From Aquimarina sp042434915 (lineage in GTDB: Bacteria; Bacteroidota; Bacteroidia; Flavobacteriales; Flavobacteriaceae): 64,000 bases of DNA. The DNA lies in assembly GCF_042434915.1 (NCBI RefSeq), contig NZ_CP170198.1, forward strand, positions 2,046,001-2,110,000, given 5' to 3'. Below the pieces are notes generated by a model. The model was not told the DNA's origin. It saw only the letters and a program-made list of their open reading frames with translations, and did not search any database. The position numbers and the translations under genes were made by a program. This document shows, piece by piece, positions 35,198-44,557 of the stretch (positions are counted from its first letter, which is position 1; each line of letters opens with the position of its first letter).

Positions 35198-36670
35198 TTA
35201 TAAGATTGTGACTATTTCACAAAACTCGACCCCTTCTGGGCATTCTGTTGATTGATACCGTATACACACCTCATATACCCCCAATAGTAGATTGTATTGC
35301 AACAAATTATCTCCACCTGCTGCGCCTCCATCGGCTTCGATAAAAGCATCATCAATATACCATGAATAGGTTATGTCATCTTTTTCGGGAAAGTCGGCAG
35401 TAAACCTATACAAAGGTAATCCTAATAATTTTTCATAGGTAAAAGCTAACTGGGGACAGATCGGTAACACCTCGACAGGTATACAATATTGCATTCCTTC
35501 GGGACATGAAACAGATGCTGCTTCTATACAAACATCGTAAGATCCAGGAGCAAACGTATAGTTGAGCAAATTATCACCAGCTATTCCGCCATCATTTGCC
35601 TCTACCAACACTCCGTCAATCAACCAATTGTACTCTAAGACATCCTTATCCACAAAATCTGCAGTAAAATTAAATTCCAAGCTATTGGGTAGCTGTGTAG
35701 GTACAAAAGATAGTGGTGCGCAATATGCTGGAATATTAATTTCTTTACAAAATTGAGTCTCGCCTACACATGCTTCAGTTGAGACTATACATACTGTATA
35801 AAAACCAGGCAAAGAAAAATCATATGTTAGTATATTACTGCCCGATACACCCCCATCCGTTTTAACTACTATCCCATCGATCGTCCAATCATATTGAGAA
35901 AATGTGCTTGAGCTATTATTAATTCGCTCAAACGTATAACTAAGATTAAAATCAGAAGTTGAAGCTACCGAAAAATCATATGCTGGACACAACTCAAAAA
36001 TATCGGGACAGGCATTGATTATCTGGTAAATTTCATAATAGGTAGTTACTGTTTTTTTTGTTTGCAGTGCCTCGTCAACAATAGTAATCGGGAATATAAA
36101 TTGAGGCTGAAAATTAGATGGTTGATTCTGCATAAAGGTAGTTAACTCTTGTTGGGTTTGAAACACTAAGTTATCCTTGTCAACTTGACCTAAGGATATC
36201 GGAAACTGTAGTTGAAAGCATCGATCATAAACCTCATCAAATGCTGTTTTAAAAGGTTTTATACGACAAATAGTTAAAACTTCTAATAATTCAGTTTCGG
36301 AAGTTATTTTTTGAGTTACTGAAGTTCCTGAAAAAATTATGTCTATTGGAAAAACTAAACCTTCTAGATTAAAATTATCACTTTGATTAATAATTGCTGT
36401 ACGTAGACCAGAATATGACTTCAGTTCGACAGTAGCTTCTGTATTATAGATTAATTTTATAGGATATACAAAGTCAAAGCATGGTGAAACTTCAGTTGGT
36501 TGTGCTATATTTTCGGAAAAATTATTTAAAATTGAAACCAAATGAACACTTTGTTCATACAAAACCAATTCATTTTTATCACTAACTACAGTATCGTCAT
36601 CGACACAACTTATGCTAGACAGCATTAGCAGCGATAAAAAGCCTTTAAAAAAATAGTTTAAATACTTCAA
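35198..36670 (-). CDS. surface lipoprotein with F-P-I repeats and three four-cysteine PKD-like modules
   Basis: 490 residues; lipobox Cys22 (SSISC). The first half holds four strand-like repeats with a Phe/Tyr-Pro-Ile core (FVYPIKL, LVFPIDI, LQFPISL, FIFPITI). The second half is three PKD-like modules of about 85 residues, each with Cys near the start (CPAYDF, CAPLSF, CPQLAF), a W-x-I-D centre (YDWTIDG, YNWLIDG, YSWYIDD), a VCI strand, and two more Cys ending in FC or YC. The same module occurs in the lipoprotein at 43207-43824 on the far side of SusCD. It is probably a surface-exposed binding protein. Exact ligand unknown. Confidence 0.75.
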   Translation of the reverse strand: MKYLNYFFKGFLSLLMLSSISCVDDDTVVSDKNELVLYEQSVHLVSILNNFSENIAQPTEVSPCFDFVYPIKLIYNTEATVELKSYSGLRTAIINQSDNFNLEGLVFPIDIIFSGTSVTQKITSETELLEVLTICRIKPFKTAFDEVYDRCFQLQFPISLGQVDKDNLVFQTQQELTTFMQNQPSNFQPQFIFPITIVDEALQTKKTVTTYYEIYQIINACPDIFELCPAYDFSVASTSDFNLSYTFERINNSSSTFSQYDWTIDGIVVKTDGGVSGSNILTYDFSLPGFYTVCIVSTEACVGETQFCKEINIPAYCAPLSFVPTQLPNSLEFNFTADFVDKDVLEYNWLIDGVLVEANDGGIAGDNLLNYTFAPGSYDVCIEAASVSCPEGMQYCIPVEVLPICPQLAFTYEKLLGLPLYRFTADFPEKDDITYSWYIDDAFIEADGGAAGGDNLLQYNLLLGVYEVCIRYQSTECPEGVEFCEIVTIL

Positions 36671-36897
36671 AATTAGTGTTTTGTATTAAAGTAACGTATC
36701 ACTATGTAATTACCCTACCCCAAGTTCTTTGGAAATAAAGATACTAAATTGAAACTATACTAAATTAAAGTTAAAAAAAACACAAAATACACCTTTTATA
36801 GTTACTAAACATGTTACCAAATTGTTATCAATAATCCTTGATTTAATCGAATCTTTTACCCAATTTTGAAAAATCTAATTTAAATATATAAATAATA

Positions 36898-39800
36898 ATG
36901 AAAACAAGGGCTACTAAAATTTTAATGCTAGTACTAGCATTTATTGTGCAAATATCCTTTGCACAGGAAAAAACCGTAACCGGAAAGGTTACTGATGACA
37001 GTGGAATGCCACTGCCAGGAGTAAACATTGTTATTAAAGACACATCAATTGGTACACAAACAGATTTTGATGGACTTTATAGCATTGTTGCTTCAAAAGG
37101 AAATACACTTGTATTTAGTTATTTGGGGTTTTCTGAAAAAGTTATTACAATATCCTCTGAAACGACTATTAATGTTGAATTAGAAGCTTCAGCTTCACAA
37201 CTTGACGAAGTAGTCGTAACAGCTTTAGGTATTTCTAGAGAGAAAAAATCTTTAGGATACTCTACCCAAGAGGTAGGTGGCGATGATGTTAATCAAGTGA
37301 AAACGGCAAATTTTGTCAACTCTCTTTCTGGTAAAGCATCAGGTGTACAGATTAGAAAAAACACAAACATGGGTGGATCAACAAACGTTGTTATTCGTGG
37401 TAACTCATCCCTAACAGGTAATAATCAAGCTTTATTTGTAATTGATGGAGTACCCATTAGTAATAATAACACAAATTCCCGTTCTCAAGAACAGGGAGGT
37501 ACTGGTTACGACTATGGTAATGCAGCCTCTGATATTAACCCCGATGACATCGAAAGCGTTAACATATTAAAAGGTGCAGCTGCATCTGCACTTTATGGAT
37601 CTAGAGCGGCAAATGGAGTAGTGATAATTACTACCAAAAAAGGATCAAAAAAAGATGGATATGGCGTAACTGTAAATTCAGGTATTACTTTTGGTGCTGT
37701 CGATAAATCTACTTTCCCTAAATATCAAGATCAGTACGGTGCTGGATACGGAGCGTATTATGGCCCGAATGAAGATAGTTTTTTTGATCAATATGACATA
37801 AATGATGATGGCTCTTTAGATTTTGTTACTCCTTTAAGTCAAGACGCCTCTTACGGAGCTAAATTTGATCCAAGTTTATTGGTATATCAATGGGATTCTT
37901 TCTATCCCGAATCACCAAATTACTTGAGAGCAACACCATGGGTCAATGCTGAAAATGGGCCTATCGAATTTTTTGAGACACCTTTTACCACTACTAATTC
38001 TGTATCTCTGGATAGAGCGTTTGACAAGGGTAGTTTTAGAATAGGATATACTAATTTTGATCAAAAAGGAATACAACCCAACAGCGAATTGAGAAAGAAT
38101 AATTTTTCTTTGAATGCTAATTATCAACTTACAGAAAAACTTACCGCTACAGGATTTGCAAATTACGTAAAAACCGACGCAGTAGGACGTAATTCTACGG
38201 GTTATAATGACAACATTATGGGTATGTTTAGACAATGGTGGCAAACGAATGTTGATATAAATAAGCAAAGAGACGCTTATTTTAATACTGGTCGAAATAT
38301 AACTTGGAACCCCAATAGCTATGACAATAAAACTCCGATTTACTGGGATAATCCATATTGGACTCGATACGAGAATTTTCAAAGTGATGAGCGTAATCGT
38401 TTTATAGGTATTGCATCATTAAACTATAAAGTAACAGCATGGTTAGATCTTTTGGGTAGAGTGTCTGTAGATACTTTTGATGAACTTCAAGAGGAAAGAA
38501 GAGCTATAGGAAGTGTTCCAACCGACTTTGGTATTGGAACTAGTGGTATTGATCGTAGTGAAGATCGTGTTTCTTCAGGATCCGGATATTCAAGAAAAAA
38601 CATCAGCTCTACAGAGTATAATTATGATTTTATCGCTAATTTTAATAAAGATCTTTCTAACAAATTGAATCTTAAAGGTTTGGTAGGTTTAAATATACGA
38701 AGATCGAAATATAAATCTATATTCGCTTCTACTAATGGAGGTTTAGGTGTTCCACGTATCTATGCACTTCAAAACACTAAATCAGCATTATTATATCCAA
38801 TAGAGAGAGATGAAAAAATTGGAGTAGATGGGGTATATGCAAGCGCTTCTATAGGGTATGATAACACGTTTTTCTTGGATGCTACTATACGAAGAGATAA
38901 TTCATCAACACTCCCATCTAATAATAGTACTTTTTATTATCCATCTGTATCTGGTAGTTTTATTTTCTCCAAACTACTTAATATTGATCAAATTTCTTTT
39001 GGAAAATTCAGACTGAATTACGCAGAGGTTGGTAATAGTCCTGGATTTGATAAAATATTAGACACCTATGCAATCAACACTGCTTTTAACACAGCTAGTG
39101 CTAGTGTAAAAGACACTAAAAACAACCCAGAGTTGAAACCTGAAAACACTGCAAGTATCGAAGCTGGTTTAGAAATGTCGTTTATAAAAGGAAGAATAGG
39201 TTTTGATTTTTCCTATTACAAAAATAACACAAAGGATCAAATCATTCCTTTGAGTGTATCTACAGCAACTGGTTACTCCTATAGATTAATTAATGCAGGA
39301 GAGATTGAAAATCAAGGTGCTGAGATTTCAGTTTTTGGAAAAATTATCGATAATAGTGACTTTAAATGGGAAGTTAATGTAAATTGGAGTAAAAACGAGA
39401 ACAAAGTATTATCTCTGTTTACTGATGAAAATGGTAATGAGATTACAAATTATCAATTAGGTAGTTTTCAAGGAGGCGTTACAATAAACGCTACAGTAGG
39501 TCAGCCTTTTGGAACCATTCAAGGAACTGATTACACCTATTTAAATGGAGAAAGACTAGTTGATGGTAGAACCGTACTACCTAATGGAAATCCTAATGAT
39601 GCAGCTGGTCAATATATTCAGTCTAATAACTCTGACAATGTTATAGGGAATGCTACTCCAGATTGGAATGGAGGAATTAATAATAAGTTCAGTTATAAAG
39701 ATATCGGTTTTAGCTTTTTGATTGATGTTCAAAAAGGAGGAGATATCTTTTCATTAGATCAATATTATGGAAGAGCTACAGGACTTTACGAAGAGACTGC

Positions 39801-40215
39801 TTTTATTAACGATTTAGGAAATCCCGTACGAAACACTTTGGCAGATGGGGGAGGTTTTATCAATCCTGGTGTAAACGCTGATGGCTCTCCAAACACAACT
39901 AGAATACGTGCTGATCGCTTTGGAGCTCAAGGATACCGTAGAGGACTTCCTAATTCCGCATTCGTTTATGACGCTAGTTACGTAAAATTAAGGGAAGTTG
40001 TACTTTCTTATAATTTTCCAACAAAATTGCTTGAAAACACCTTCTTTAATACCGCTACATTTAGTTTTATAGGATCTAATCTTTGGATAATACATAAAAA
40101 TCTCCCACACGCTGATCCTGAATCTGGACTTGGCGCTGGAAATTTACAAGGGTACTCTACAGGATCTTTACCTTCAACACGTGATTTTGCATTTAATGTA
40201 AAACTTCAATTTTAA
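36898..40215 (+). CDS. SusC/RagA-type TonB-linked outer membrane receptor
   Basis: 1105 residues. The signal peptide ends near residue 22; a carboxypeptidase-D-like domain lies at about 25-98 (VTGKVTDDSGMPLPGVNIVI); the SusC linker is DEVVVTALGISREKKSLGY; plug motifs are SLSGKASGVQIRKN, VVIRGNSSLTGNNQALFVID and LKGAAASALYGSRAANGVV. No N-terminal STN domain is present. An EF-hand-like loop DINDDGSLDF lies at residues 300-309 (37795-37824). It imports a glycan or peptide substrate with the SusD lipoprotein encoded 11 bp downstream. The preceding divergent lipoprotein probably shares the locus. Confidence 0.96.
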   Translation: MKTRATKILMLVLAFIVQISFAQEKTVTGKVTDDSGMPLPGVNIVIKDTSIGTQTDFDGLYSIVASKGNTLVFSYLGFSEKVITISSETTINVELEASASQLDEVVVTALGISREKKSLGYSTQEVGGDDVNQVKTANFVNSLSGKASGVQIRKNTNMGGSTNVVIRGNSSLTGNNQALFVIDGVPISNNNTNSRSQEQGGTGYDYGNAASDINPDDIESVNILKGAAASALYGSRAANGVVIITTKKGSKKDGYGVTVNSGITFGAVDKSTFPKYQDQYGAGYGAYYGPNEDSFFDQYDINDDGSLDFVTPLSQDASYGAKFDPSLLVYQWDSFYPESPNYLRATPWVNAENGPIEFFETPFTTTNSVSLDRAFDKGSFRIGYTNFDQKGIQPNSELRKNNFSLNANYQLTEKLTATGFANYVKTDAVGRNSTGYNDNIMGMFRQWWQTNVDINKQRDAYFNTGRNITWNPNSYDNKTPIYWDNPYWTRYENFQSDERNRFIGIASLNYKVTAWLDLLGRVSVDTFDELQEERRAIGSVPTDFGIGTSGIDRSEDRVSSGSGYSRKNISSTEYNYDFIANFNKDLSNKLNLKGLVGLNIRRSKYKSIFASTNGGLGVPRIYALQNTKSALLYPIERDEKIGVDGVYASASIGYDNTFFLDATIRRDNSSTLPSNNSTFYYPSVSGSFIFSKLLNIDQISFGKFRLNYAEVGNSPGFDKILDTYAINTAFNTASASVKDTKNNPELKPENTASIEAGLEMSFIKGRIGFDFSYYKNNTKDQIIPLSVSTATGYSYRLINAGEIENQGAEISVFGKIIDNSDFKWEVNVNWSKNENKVLSLFTDENGNEITNYQLGSFQGGVTINATVGQPFGTIQGTDYTYLNGERLVDGRTVLPNGNPNDAAGQYIQSNNSDNVIGNATPDWNGGINNKFSYKDIGFSFLIDVQKGGDIFSLDQYYGRATGLYEETAFINDLGNPVRNTLADGGGFINPGVNADGSPNTTRIRADRFGAQGYRRGLPNSAFVYDASYVKLREVVLSYNFPTKLLENTFFNTATFSFIGSNLWIIHKNLPHADPESGLGAGNLQGYSTGSLPSTRDFAFNVKLQF

Positions 40216-40226
40216 AAACAAATAAA

Positions 40227-41780
40227 ATGAAAAAGATACTATATCTATTTATAACTATTATCGGAATAACATCTTGTTCTGATAACCTAGAAAGTTTAAA
40301 TGAGAACAAAAAGGATCCCTTATCGGTTCCTGGAGAGGCTTTATTTACAAGTGCTCAAAAAAGTTTAGTCGACCAAATCGTTAGCACGAATGTTAATCGC
40401 AATATTTTTAGGCTAATTATGCAACAATGGACTCAAACAACGTATACAGACGAGAGCAATTATGATATTGTTACAAGATCCATACCTCAATCTCATTGGG
40501 ATGCATTGTATAAAGATGTTTTAAAAGACTTGCAAGAATCTGCCAAGGTAATTAACGAAACTCCCCTATTGGCTACTGACGACATTGAGGTCAAAACTAA
40601 TAAATTAGCAATTATTGAGATTTTAAATGTTTATACATTTTCTGTGTTGGTAGATACTTTTGGGGATGTACCTTATTCTGAAGCATTAGATATTGATAAT
40701 CTACTACCTGAATATGACGATGATACTGTCATTTATAGAGATCTAATCGCAAGAATCAATACAGCAATAGCTGACTTAGACACTTCATTTGGAAGTTTTG
40801 GTATTCAAGATAATATGTATGGTGGTGATGTCTCTAACTGGTTAAAATTTGCAAATTCTTTAAAACTTAAATTAGGAATTGCTATATCTGATGTTACATC
40901 TGAAGCTGCATTAGCGCAGACAACTATAGAGAGTGCTGCCGATAATGTTTTTGAAAGCAACGAGGATAATGCTGCTATGACTTATTTAAGTGCTACACCA
41001 AATACCAATCCTGTTTATGTAGACCTTACCTTAAGTGGACGTGATGATTTTGTTCCAACAAGCACCATCATAGATCAAATGCAACCCAGAGCCTACGAGC
41101 GACTGGTAGATACTAATGAGGATGGGACAATTGATGATAAGGATGCCAAAACAGTAGTTCCTGGTTCTGTAACGTATACTGATCCAAGAGCAAAGTTTTA
41201 TTTTGATGACAATATTGATGCTGATGATTCTAATTCTAGCCAAACGGTATATCTAGGAGGAACGCCTGGAGCAAGTAATTCCTACAGCAATTTCACCCAT
41301 ATAAGCGAGAAAATTTCAAAAGATCCAACCTTAGAAGGTGTGATCATGGACTATTCTGAAGTTAAGTTTCTTTTAGCTGAAGCCGCTGCAAGAGGTTATG
41401 TGGTGCCCGGAACTGTTGAAACCAATTATAACGATGCTATCGAAGCATCTATTATTTATTGGGGCGGTACGATGGATGAAGCTGCTGATCACCTAGCTAG
41501 AACTGAAGTTGCTTACGCTACCGCTTCTGGGGACTGGAAAGAAAAAATTGGAACACAAAAATGGATAGCGCTTTATAATAGAGGTTTTGCTTCTTGGAAC
41601 TCATGGAAACGTCTTGATCACCCTGTTTTAGCTCCACCAGCTTCATTCAAATCTGAAACACCTGTTCGACTCACTTATCCAATTGTCGAGCAAACATTAA
41701 ATGGATCAAGTTACGGTGCTGCTTCTGCCGCTATTGGTGGAGATGTTGTAACAACAAAAGTCTTTTGGGATGTTAATTAA
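40227..41780 (+). CDS. SusD/RagB-type nutrient-binding lipoprotein
   Basis: 517 residues; lipobox Cys17 (GITSC). The SusD fold is shown by ALFTSAQKSLVDQIVS, the TPR-like helices around NVYTFSVLVDTFGDVPYSEAL, NWLKFANSLKLKLGIA, and the C-terminal EVKFLLAEAAARGYVVPG and WIALYNRGFASWNSWKRLDHP, which places it with the SusD-like SusD/RagB members. A full 12-residue EF-hand/dockerin-type loop DTNEDGTIDDKD lies at residues 295-306 (41109-41144). It forms the lid of the SusC channel on the cell surface. A strong terminator follows. Confidence 0.95.
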   Translation: MKKILYLFITIIGITSCSDNLESLNENKKDPLSVPGEALFTSAQKSLVDQIVSTNVNRNIFRLIMQQWTQTTYTDESNYDIVTRSIPQSHWDALYKDVLKDLQESAKVINETPLLATDDIEVKTNKLAIIEILNVYTFSVLVDTFGDVPYSEALDIDNLLPEYDDDTVIYRDLIARINTAIADLDTSFGSFGIQDNMYGGDVSNWLKFANSLKLKLGIAISDVTSEAALAQTTIESAADNVFESNEDNAAMTYLSATPNTNPVYVDLTLSGRDDFVPTSTIIDQMQPRAYERLVDTNEDGTIDDKDAKTVVPGSVTYTDPRAKFYFDDNIDADDSNSSQTVYLGGTPGASNSYSNFTHISEKISKDPTLEGVIMDYSEVKFLLAEAAARGYVVPGTVETNYNDAIEASIIYWGGTMDEAADHLARTEVAYATASGDWKEKIGTQKWIALYNRGFASWNSWKRLDHPVLAPPASFKSETPVRLTYPIVEQTLNGSSYGAASAAIGGDVVTTKVFWDVN

Positions 41781-41822
41781 AATGATTCTTCCTAAATAGG
41801 TTGACAATTTTAATAATTTGAA

Positions 41823-42720
41823 TTAAACCAGAGAAGCTAGCTTCTCTGGTTTTTTATTATATACAACATTAAGTGTTTTCGTATTGAGGCCTAAATGTTA
41901 TCTTTTATTGTTACAAATTTTAATGGATTCAATAATTAATTGTTTTAGTTTATTTTGATCCTTGTATGATAAATTAAGAATTCATTTTTCAATTTTCAAT
42001 TTATTATTTCAGCAAATATATTGTTGATTACAATCCTATCCATAAGTCTTTGATAAAATCACTTTAGTTTGTTTTAATACTTTCTTAGAAATAGAAAAAT
42101 AATGCTGTAAACTCTATCTGCATGGTGTACTAATTTATTATTTGTTACTCTATTTCCATTTGCCAATTATATAGCGGTAACAAAATTTTCAAAAGCCATA
42201 TCTCGGCATAGATGATACCTCACTTTTTTTCTACTATACGCATAAGTAATAAGGGATAGCCTTTTTCCTTTTAATGTAAGTAAAATCGATAACAAAAAAA
42301 CTTCGGTTTAGAGACTTTAACATCTTTCACCAAACAAAAAAATTTTCTAGGCTAATATTAAAAGTTTGTAACCCACATAAAGTTTTTCTATAGTTTTATT
42401 AATAGGAATTCACTATATAAATTTTAAAATAGCGCATCTCTTCCTATTTGTTTTTTTATGATATTTAAACTCCTCTTTTAGTAAATAATATAATTTTTAT
42501 ATGCCTATTTGGGGCAGAATCATTCGCATTTGTTATATTGGTTATTTTACTCGGTTAAGTTCTTTACCACGAATTAAAGAATGCATTTGTGATTGATAGA
42601 TTAAGCAAAATTTTTCTCTGATCAAAGTACCATATTGTTGATCGATAATACCAATCATAATATTTAGAATATCATTTTTGAATTTTTATCCCAGAGTATT
42701 CGCTCTAATCTCTGATTTTT
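41823..42720 (-). mobile_element. decayed IS3-family insertion sequence (orfA end plus orfB relic)
   Basis: Three-frame reading of the minus strand gives a broken but recognisable IS3-type transposase. From right to left: an orfA tail (NQRLERILWDKNSKMIF, then MIGIIDQQYGTLIREKF), then KLYYLLKEEF, IGRDALF, FFVIDFTYIKRKK, LITYAYSRKKVRYHLCRDM, LVHHADRV, NNIFAEIIN-KLKNEFLI, and NNKR-HLGLNTKTLNVVY. DDE residues are readable at D 42285-42287, D 42116-42118 and E 42008-42010; the last two are 35 residues apart, the IS3 D-35-E spacing. Many stops and frameshifts mean it is dead. It may extend right to about 42868. No clear terminal repeats were found. Confidence 0.75.
41827..41857 (+). terminator. strong intrinsic terminator after susD
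   Basis: A perfect 24-bp palindrome at 41827-41850 (ACCAGAGAAGCT and its complement) is followed by six T. It lies 47 bp beyond the susD stop. It overlaps the far end of the decayed IS3 reading frame on the other strand. Confidence 0.85.
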
Positions 42721-43132
42721 TTAAGAAATAGAGCTTCTTTTGATTTAGGCAAATAATGTTAAGTTGGTTTACTTCAATCTAAGATAACACGTTTTTGTAA
42801 CTAAAACAAAACGATACTACTAGGCTGATGTTATAGGTTTTTTGAAGTTGTTTATAAATCATGATCATCTCGCGATTCTACCTAGTGGTAATTACTGATA
42901 GTTTAAGACCTAAATTGTAATCTCGTTAAGTACGTTCTTCCTTAATATTTCATTAATAAGTAAATGTTAAATCAACTTATTTCGAGACTGGTCAAAAATT
43001 AAGAACAAAAAGTTCTATAATTTATTCGTAAGAAAAAATGAATTTTGAGATAAAATTAATATTTTAGTATAACCTTTTTTGTTCAAAGGATTCTTTGCAG
43101 CATTATTTTGATCTTTTTAGAAATCTATTAAC
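42721..43132. other. gene-free AT-rich remainder of the gap after the IS3 relic
   Basis: Short minus-strand stretches up to about 42868 could be the start of orfA of the relic, but similarity is weak. From there to the terminator at 43133 I see no gene, RNA or repeat. Confidence 0.5.
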
Positions 43133-43168
43133 AAAAAATCCTCGAAAACTACTGTAGCTCTCGAGGAT
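43133..43168 (-). terminator. terminator of the minus-strand lipoprotein gene
   Basis: ATCCTCGA (43138-43145) pairs with TCGAGGAT (43161-43168). On the minus strand the stem is followed by a U-run (A-run 43133-43138 on the plus strand). It lies about 39 bp past the stop of the lipoprotein gene. Confidence 0.7.
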
Positions 43169-43206
43169 ACAACCTAATCACTCCAATCAACTCTAACCTC
43201 ACTTAC

Positions 43207-43824
43207 TTAAATATTTATTTCGGTACAAAAGGTAATTTCTTCACAAGACTCTGAGATGGTAATCATACAAACTGTATGCGATCCAGAATTAAATCTATAT
43301 TTGAGATAATCATCTTTTACTATTTTATGATGGACAATTTCGATATCCACTACAACTCCATCTATAGTCCACCAATATGAAGTTTGTGATACATTTTTAA
43401 AAAGAGAATGAAAATTATAAACACTTGAGTTAAGTTTATCTCGTTCTGCTTCAAAAAACAACTTTGGACACGCTACTTTGTCAGCTTTAATTAGTTCAAT
43501 TTCAACACACTCCTCCAGTATAGCATCTTTTTTTGATGCGATAAAACATACAATATTTACACCAGGATTCAATTGATCAATAATTCTATATTTAAGCTTT
43601 TGGTTTAAGGACTCAATTGGTAGTTGTTTCCCATTAATAGACCATGATATTGTATAGGAGCTCTTCTTTTGATATTCGTCGGCCAATTCATAGAGCACTT
43701 CAAATGAAGTATCACTACCATTTGCATCAAATTCTGAAGGATCATTCATATCGTTTTTTTCGCAAGAAATTAACCCTCCTAATACTATATAAAAAATAAC
43801 AAACAGTCTTCTTGGTTCACGCAT
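43207..43824 (-). CDS. lipoprotein with the same four-cysteine PKD-like module
   Basis: 205 residues; lipobox Cys21 (GGLISC) followed by an acidic linker. A first, partial module (SYTISWSINGKQLP ... VNIVCFIASKK ... EECVEIEL) lacks the opening Cys. The second is complete: CPKLFF, YWWTIDGVVVD, HTVCMITI, SESCEEITFCTEINI. Order and Cys spacing match the modules in the lipoprotein at 35198-36670, so the two are related. It is divergent from the ECF sigma gene (160 bp between starts) and could be one of its targets. Function is unknown; surface binding is inferred. Confidence 0.72.
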   Translation of the reverse strand: MREPRRLFVIFYIVLGGLISCEKNDMNDPSEFDANGSDTSFEVLYELADEYQKKSSYTISWSINGKQLPIESLNQKLKYRIIDQLNPGVNIVCFIASKKDAILEECVEIELIKADKVACPKLFFEAERDKLNSSVYNFHSLFKNVSQTSYWWTIDGVVVDIEIVHHKIVKDDYLKYRFNSGSHTVCMITISESCEEITFCTEINI

Positions 43825-43984
43825 TGTGAAATGTTAAAAATTAAAAAGATGTAAAACAAATGTAGTATCATTGTCCACAGTTATTAAACGTTTTAAATAG
43901 ATGACACCCCACCCTCTCTTTTAAAATATAATTTTCGTATCTTTTTAATGTCTAATTTATAAACTGTATCTAAAACCTACTACA

Positions 43985-44506
43985 ATGCAAAATGAGGATG
44001 GAACTATATGCGATGAGCGTATATTTAATAATTTTTTTAAAAGCAATGCTACGCTTTTAAGAAATTATCTTTACTATAAATTTGGCGATTTAGATCAAGC
44101 CGAAGATTTAGTACAAGAATCATTTATAAAATTGTGGAATAATTGTGGCAAGGTAACAACTGGTAAAGCCAAAAGTTATGTATATACAGTTGCTACAAAT
44201 TTAGGGATAAGCATTACTCGTCACCAAAAAGTTAAATACAAGTATCAGGATTATGTCAAACATGTAAAATCTGATATTGATAATCAATCTCCAGAATTTA
44301 TTACGCTTGAGAAAGAGTTCAAACAAAAACTTGATAACGCACTCTCACAACTTTCTGACCGCCAACGTGAAGTATTTTTACTGAGTCGAATTGACAAAAA
44401 AACCTATAAAGAAATTGCAGAATTATCTGGAGTCTCTGTAAAAGCTGTAGAAAAACTAATGCACAAAGCGTTACTCTCTCTGAGAGAGAGTATTGGAAAT
44501 ATTTAA
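43985..44506 (+). CDS. ECF-type RNA polymerase sigma factor
   Basis: 173 residues. Region 2 contains LRNYLYYKFGDLDQAEDLVQ and ESFIKLWNN; region 4 contains LSQLSDRQREVFLLSRIDKK and the HTH YKEIAELSGVSVKAVEKLM. This is the Bacteroidota sigma-70 ECF group that pairs with FecR. It would direct RNA polymerase to the promoters of its regulon when released by the anti-sigma factor encoded 51 bp downstream. Confidence 0.94.
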   Translation: MQNEDGTICDERIFNNFFKSNATLLRNYLYYKFGDLDQAEDLVQESFIKLWNNCGKVTTGKAKSYVYTVATNLGISITRHQKVKYKYQDYVKHVKSDIDNQSPEFITLEKEFKQKLDNALSQLSDRQREVFLLSRIDKKTYKEIAELSGVSVKAVEKLMHKALLSLRESIGNI

Positions 44507-44557
44507 AAAGGTAGGGTATACAACTATACAAGCGTTTACCTTTATATATATAGTATT

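Noticed and set aside
37912..38382. 156-codon open frame opposite susC
   Set aside because: Lies wholly within the SusC barrel coding region on the other strand. The translation is low-complexity Ile/Ser/Val-rich with no domain.
41888..42925. similar short stretches (CCTAAATGTTATCT and CCTAAATTGTAATCT) at both ends of the IS3 relic
   Set aside because: They are direct rather than inverted, short and imperfect in AT-rich DNA, so probably chance rather than element ends.
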